From CAZAQV01 sp964487255 (GTDB taxonomy: Bacteria; Myxococcota_A; Polyangia; Polyangiales; CAZAQV01): 64,000 bases of DNA. The stretch covers positions 1-64,000 of the forward strand of contig CAZAQV010000018.1 of the NCBI GenBank assembly GCA_964487255.1. Reading direction: 5' to 3'. Made by a program: the position numbers and the translations under genes. Position 1 is the first letter of the stretch. Every line of letters begins with the position of its first letter. The notes beneath the pieces are model-generated. The model worked only from the letters and a program-made list of their open reading frames with translations. It was not told where the DNA came from and did not search any database. This document shows positions 61,191-64,000 of the stretch, piece after piece.

Positions 61191-62684
61191 CTACCCGAGC
61201 GTGCGTAACATATCTTGAGTAATTTTGTCTGCCGGATCCAGGGACAGGGCTTTTTTGAGTTCGCGCTTCGCGTTGAGCTTCATTCCAGCGGCAATAAACA
61301 CTTTTGCCAGTAAACGACGTGCCTCCGCCTGCTCGGGCGCGAGTTCGACGGCTCGTTGGGCCAGACGTTTACATTCTGGCAACTCTGAGCCCGCGCGGAG
61401 GCCGGCATCAACCGCGCGTAGGTGTGCTTCGAAGTCGTCCGTTGCTGCGTCGCAGCATTCCCGCCACGCCGTAGCCGCGCTTTGCCACTCGTTCATGCGC
61501 TCGGCGCCCTCGGCGCGGCGTCTTGCCGTTGCCGCCAACGCCTCCTGGAGTTTCGCGTTGTATTGGGCAAAAATGTCTCGCAGATCGTCGCGCTCCGGAG
61601 CCGCGTTGATGGCCAGCCGAATGGCATTGACCGCGCCGTGGAAGTCGCCGTCTTCCGCCGAGCGGTGTGCGTCTTGAAGATACGTCTCCGCGCGGCTAAA
61701 ACCACCGGTGGTTTGGGCTGTCTGTTTGAGCGACCGCGCGAGCTCTCGCGTGGCTTGCGAGATTCTACCTTCCTTCGGTGCGGAACCTACCCGTCCACGG
61801 TGCGGTGCAGCGGATGGCTTCGATGATGGTTGCGGCCTTTCAGATCGGGTTTCTACCACCGGGACGGAGGGACGTGACGCAAGCCGGTAGCGCCCTTCGC
61901 TCTGCTGGGTGACCGCGAGGAGCTTGCGTGTGTGAAGTTCACGACGCGCGCGTTTTTCTTCGTCGCTAAGCCGTCGAAAAGTTGAAGTGGGAGCGTCGCT
62001 GAGCGAGTCGGCATTGCTGGCTGAAACGTGTGGCGCGGTGGGCTGATCCGACATCGGATCTTCTCGCGGCGCAACGGTGTTGCCTTGGGCGCGGTTGTAC
62101 CGAGCGCGTCGCTTTGCGCGACCGAGGGTGTCGTATGCTTCGGTGAGGCGCTGGAACACAGCTTCCATCTTTTGGCGGTAGGGGCCGAGTTCGACCCCGA
62201 AGAGTGCGTCTGTATGAAACCGTTTTGAGAGTGCGAAAAACGCCTGACGGATCTCGTTCTTCGTTGCGTCTTCGGCTACGCCCAGAAGGCTGTAGAAGTT
62301 GTCTGTCTCGAGTCTGGCGAAATAGGTTTCGATTTCGGCACGGCGCTCTTCGCTTAGCCCCGGGTGGTCAGATGGAACCTGGGAGCTGCTTCGGGGGCGC
62401 TCCGAAGGGACCACCTGTGAGTACATGCCCGAAGAACGACCCCGGCGGCGGCCCCCCAGTGATTCGATCCGAGAACTGTCGTCGATTTCGATGAACCCGT
62501 TTTGAAGTAATTCGTCGGCCACGATCAGTACGGCGTCCTCGCCGATGCCGCAGGTTACCGCGATGCGCTTGAGGTCTCGTCGACCGTCGACATTGCGGAG
62601 GACCTTCTGAACGAGTTTGTCTTCGAATGCGGCGCTGTCTGCGGCGCTTAGCCGGCGTGGGATGTCGGTCAGCGAAGGGCCCAT
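61191..62684 (-). CDS. J-domain protein with TPR-like C-terminus; HTD in place of HPD
   Basis: A 497-aa protein. Residues ~15-70 form a small winged-helix-like segment (DLKRIAVTCGIGEDAVLIVADELLQNGFIEID). The J-domain spans ~129-197: NFYSLLGVAEDATKNEIRQAFFALSKRFHTDALFG...FQRLTEAYDTLGRAKRRARYNRAQ. The critical HPD loop is H157-T158-D159, so the proline is replaced. A disordered linker leads to ~200 residues of TPR-like helices (GAVNAIRLAINAAPERDDL, EQAEARRLLAKVFIAAGMKLNAKRELKKALSLDP). It probably recruits the adjacent Hsp70, possibly with changed stimulation. Confidence 0.88.
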   Translation of the reverse strand: MGPSLTDIPRRLSAADSAAFEDKLVQKVLRNVDGRRDLKRIAVTCGIGEDAVLIVADELLQNGFIEIDDSSRIESLGGRRRGRSSGMYSQVVPSERPRSSSQVPSDHPGLSEERRAEIETYFARLETDNFYSLLGVAEDATKNEIRQAFFALSKRFHTDALFGVELGPYRQKMEAVFQRLTEAYDTLGRAKRRARYNRAQGNTVAPREDPMSDQPTAPHVSASNADSLSDAPTSTFRRLSDEEKRARRELHTRKLLAVTQQSEGRYRLASRPSVPVVETRSERPQPSSKPSAAPHRGRVGSAPKEGRISQATRELARSLKQTAQTTGGFSRAETYLQDAHRSAEDGDFHGAVNAIRLAINAAPERDDLRDIFAQYNAKLQEALAATARRRAEGAERMNEWQSAATAWRECCDAATDDFEAHLRAVDAGLRAGSELPECKRLAQRAVELAPEQAEARRLLAKVFIAAGMKLNAKRELKKALSLDPADKITQDMLRTLG

Positions 62685-62710
62685 CGAGTCGAGAGCCTAG
62701 CAAACTCTGC

Positions 62711-63634
62711 TCAGTTTGGGGTCTTGCCCGCCAACAGAAGGGCGAGGAGTGCCTTCTGGGCGTGCAAGCGGTTTTCGGCTTGTTGCCACACGCGAGTCTG
62801 TGGTCCCTCAAGGACTTCGGCGCTGACCTCTTCGCCGCGATGCGCGGGGAGACAATGCAAGAAGATGGCTTGTGATTTCGCCACGGCCATCAGCGACGAA
62901 TCCACGCAATAGCCCGCAAAGGCCTTGTGACGGGCCTCGTTTTCGCCCTCTTGGCCCATGCTCGTCCAAACATCCGTGGTGACCACGTCCGCCTCATCAC
63001 AGGCTTCACGTGGGTCGTGGGTGACGAGATGGTTACCCCCGAGTGCCGCCCCTTGTTCAAGCACATCGCCTTCCGGTTGGTATCCCGCTGGAGCCGCGAT
63101 CCGCAGTTCGATGCCCGTCATTGCCGCAGCCAAGATCCATGAGTGCGCCATGTTGTTGCCATCACCGACCCACGCCACCTTCAGCCCTCGCAGAGCGCCG
63201 AACTCTTCGCGCAAGGTCTGTAGGTCTGCCAGCAGTTGGCAAGGGTGGAAGCGGTCGGATAGTCCGTTGATGATAGGAATGTTTCCATGGTCGCGAAGTG
63301 CCTCAAGCCTGTCGTGCCCGTGAGTCCTGTACACCACTGCATGAATGAATCCGGACAGCATTCTTGCGGTATCCTCTAGCGGTTCACCGCGCCCCAGTTG
63401 TGTGTCGCGCGCGGCAAGCACCAGCGGCTGACCTCCGAGTTCGGCGACACCGACCTCGAACGAAATGCGCGTGCGAGTCGAAGCCTTTTCGAAGATCAGG
63501 CCGACCGACTTACCTTCCAGCGGTCTGGGGTGGGCTGGTGTCCCGCGTGCGGCTTTGAGTTCGATCGAAGATGTGAGCACCTGCTCAAGTTCGTGGACTG
63601 ACAGATCGGCGAGTGTGAGAAAGTGGCGGGTCAC
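62711..63634 (-). CDS. argF: Ornithine carbamoyltransferase
   Basis: A 307-aa enzyme making citrulline from ornithine and carbamoyl phosphate. The carbamoyl-phosphate site is FEKASTRTRISFEVGV, followed by HPCQLLADLQT, GDGNNMAHSW, DVWTSMGQE and HCLPAHRG with the catalytic Cys. The ATG overlaps the argD stop by four bases. With argG on the same strand it belongs to arginine biosynthesis; argB and argH are not in the window. Confidence 0.96.
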   Translation of the reverse strand: MTRHFLTLADLSVHELEQVLTSSIELKAARGTPAHPRPLEGKSVGLIFEKASTRTRISFEVGVAELGGQPLVLAARDTQLGRGEPLEDTARMLSGFIHAVVYRTHGHDRLEALRDHGNIPIINGLSDRFHPCQLLADLQTLREEFGALRGLKVAWVGDGNNMAHSWILAAAMTGIELRIAAPAGYQPEGDVLEQGAALGGNHLVTHDPREACDEADVVTTDVWTSMGQEGENEARHKAFAGYCVDSSLMAVAKSQAIFLHCLPAHRGEEVSAEVLEGPQTRVWQQAENRLHAQKALLALLLAGKTPN

Positions 63635-64000
63635 GCGGATTTCCTCGGTGGATCGCGGAGCACATCCACGATCACAGAAAGACCTTCGTCGAGCTCAGCC
63701 TGGGTGACTGTGAGCGCGGGCGAGATGCGTAGCACCGTTCCGCCGGCGATGGACGCAAGTACGCGTCGCTCGCGAATCGCATGGTAGGTCGCCAGCGGGT
63801 CGACATCGTCGGCGAGCGCGATGCCCTGCAAGAGCCCCCGTCCACGAGCTTCGGTGGCGGCGGCGTGCGCCTTGACGACGCTTTCGAGCTGCGTCTTGAG
63901 GTACGCACCCTGGGTTTTGACATTGTCCAAAAGGTTCTCGCGATCGATGGTGTCGAGTACAGCGAGGCCTGCCGCACACGCGAGGGCATTGCCGCCAAAG
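63631..64000 (-). CDS. argD: Acetylornithine aminotransferase, C-terminal part (5' end outside window)
   Basis: The last ~122 codons of a class III aminotransferase: FGGNALACAAGLAVLDTIDRENLLDNV at the window edge, then GRGLLQGIALADDV and VLRISPALTVTQAELDEGLSVIVDVL. The FGGN(A)-type motif follows the PLP lysine region, which lies outside. The stop overlaps the argF start, so argD-argF form a coupled pair leading the chaperone operon. Confidence 0.93.
   Translation of the reverse strand, partial: FGGNALACAAGLAVLDTIDRENLLDNVKTQGAYLKTQLESVVKAHAAATEARGRGLLQGIALADDVDPLATYHAIRERRVLASIAGGTVLRISPALTVTQAELDEGLSVIVDVLRDPPRKSA

Overview
The window looks like chromosome of a Myxococcota-type (former deltaproteobacterial) bacterium. 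This rests on family content: a large Cys-rich DUF4215 / thrombospondin-type-3 surface protein with a Myxo-CTERM-like tail, many small lipoproteins with Asp/Ser-rich stalks, an FHA-DUF4388 protein, a DUF6918-type protein, and DnaK/J-domain/TPR chaperone proteins. The DNA is moderately GC-rich. Gene packing is tight, with many ATGA/GTGA overlaps and convergent genes whose stop codons overlap. No tRNA, CRISPR array or prophage was seen. Assignments come from motifs read by eye; no database search was run.

Left part (1-8.9 kb), the accessory part. The window opens in the last ~48 nt of a 16S rRNA gene. No tRNA, 23S or 5S follows. Instead there is a 164-bp tandem array carrying intrinsic terminators and a dispersed palindromic element. 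Next come a small lipoprotein, a MazEF-type toxin-antitoxin pair with a palindromic operator, a lyase-like lipoprotein, an MscS channel, a broken M15-peptidase/VCBS gene cut by an internally deleted IS256-type transposase, a methyltransferase, and two damaged tandem cysteine synthases, one with a frameshift in a G7 tract.

Middle-left (8.9-27.6 kb). A 997-aa surface protein and a second MscS precede an iron locus: tonB is divergent from DUF4856 lipoprotein, imelysin-like lipoprotein, HTTM membrane protein and TonB-dependent receptor, with Fur-box-like palindromes between them. A housekeeping run follows: tilS, ftsH, folP, cdaA, ybbR. The last two are the c-di-AMP synthase and its usual regulator.

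Middle (27.6-45.2 kb). This holds an exported kinase-fold protein, an acyl-CoA carboxylase operon with a kynureninase-like gene, a LOG protein, and a GntR-ABC transporter operon with a textbook promoter/operator and a probable leaderless start. It continues with a sterol-desaturase-type hydroxylase, a MITE-like element, a BamA/TamA-type barrel, an assembly gap in an 86-bp tandem repeat, a DUF819 permease coupled to an arrestin-fold membrane protein, twin lipoproteins and an acyl-CoA dehydrogenase.

Right (45.3-64 kb). Here are argS with an esterase, a HEAT-like protein, tgt, frr, a protease/propeller/barrel outer-membrane protein, an FHA-DUF4388 protein, a CNNM/CorC protein and argG. The window ends in a minus-strand operon argD-argF-(J-domain/TPR)-dnaK-(small protein). 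Its J-domain has HTD instead of HPD, and its Hsp70 has GTFNS instead of GTTNS.

The most unusual cross-cutting signal is a family of ~76-79 bp palindromic elements, with conserved ends and a variable stem closed by a 5-nt loop. It occurs in the 16S downstream array, between operon genes, and in frame inside the linker of the carboxylase/biotin-carrier fusion.
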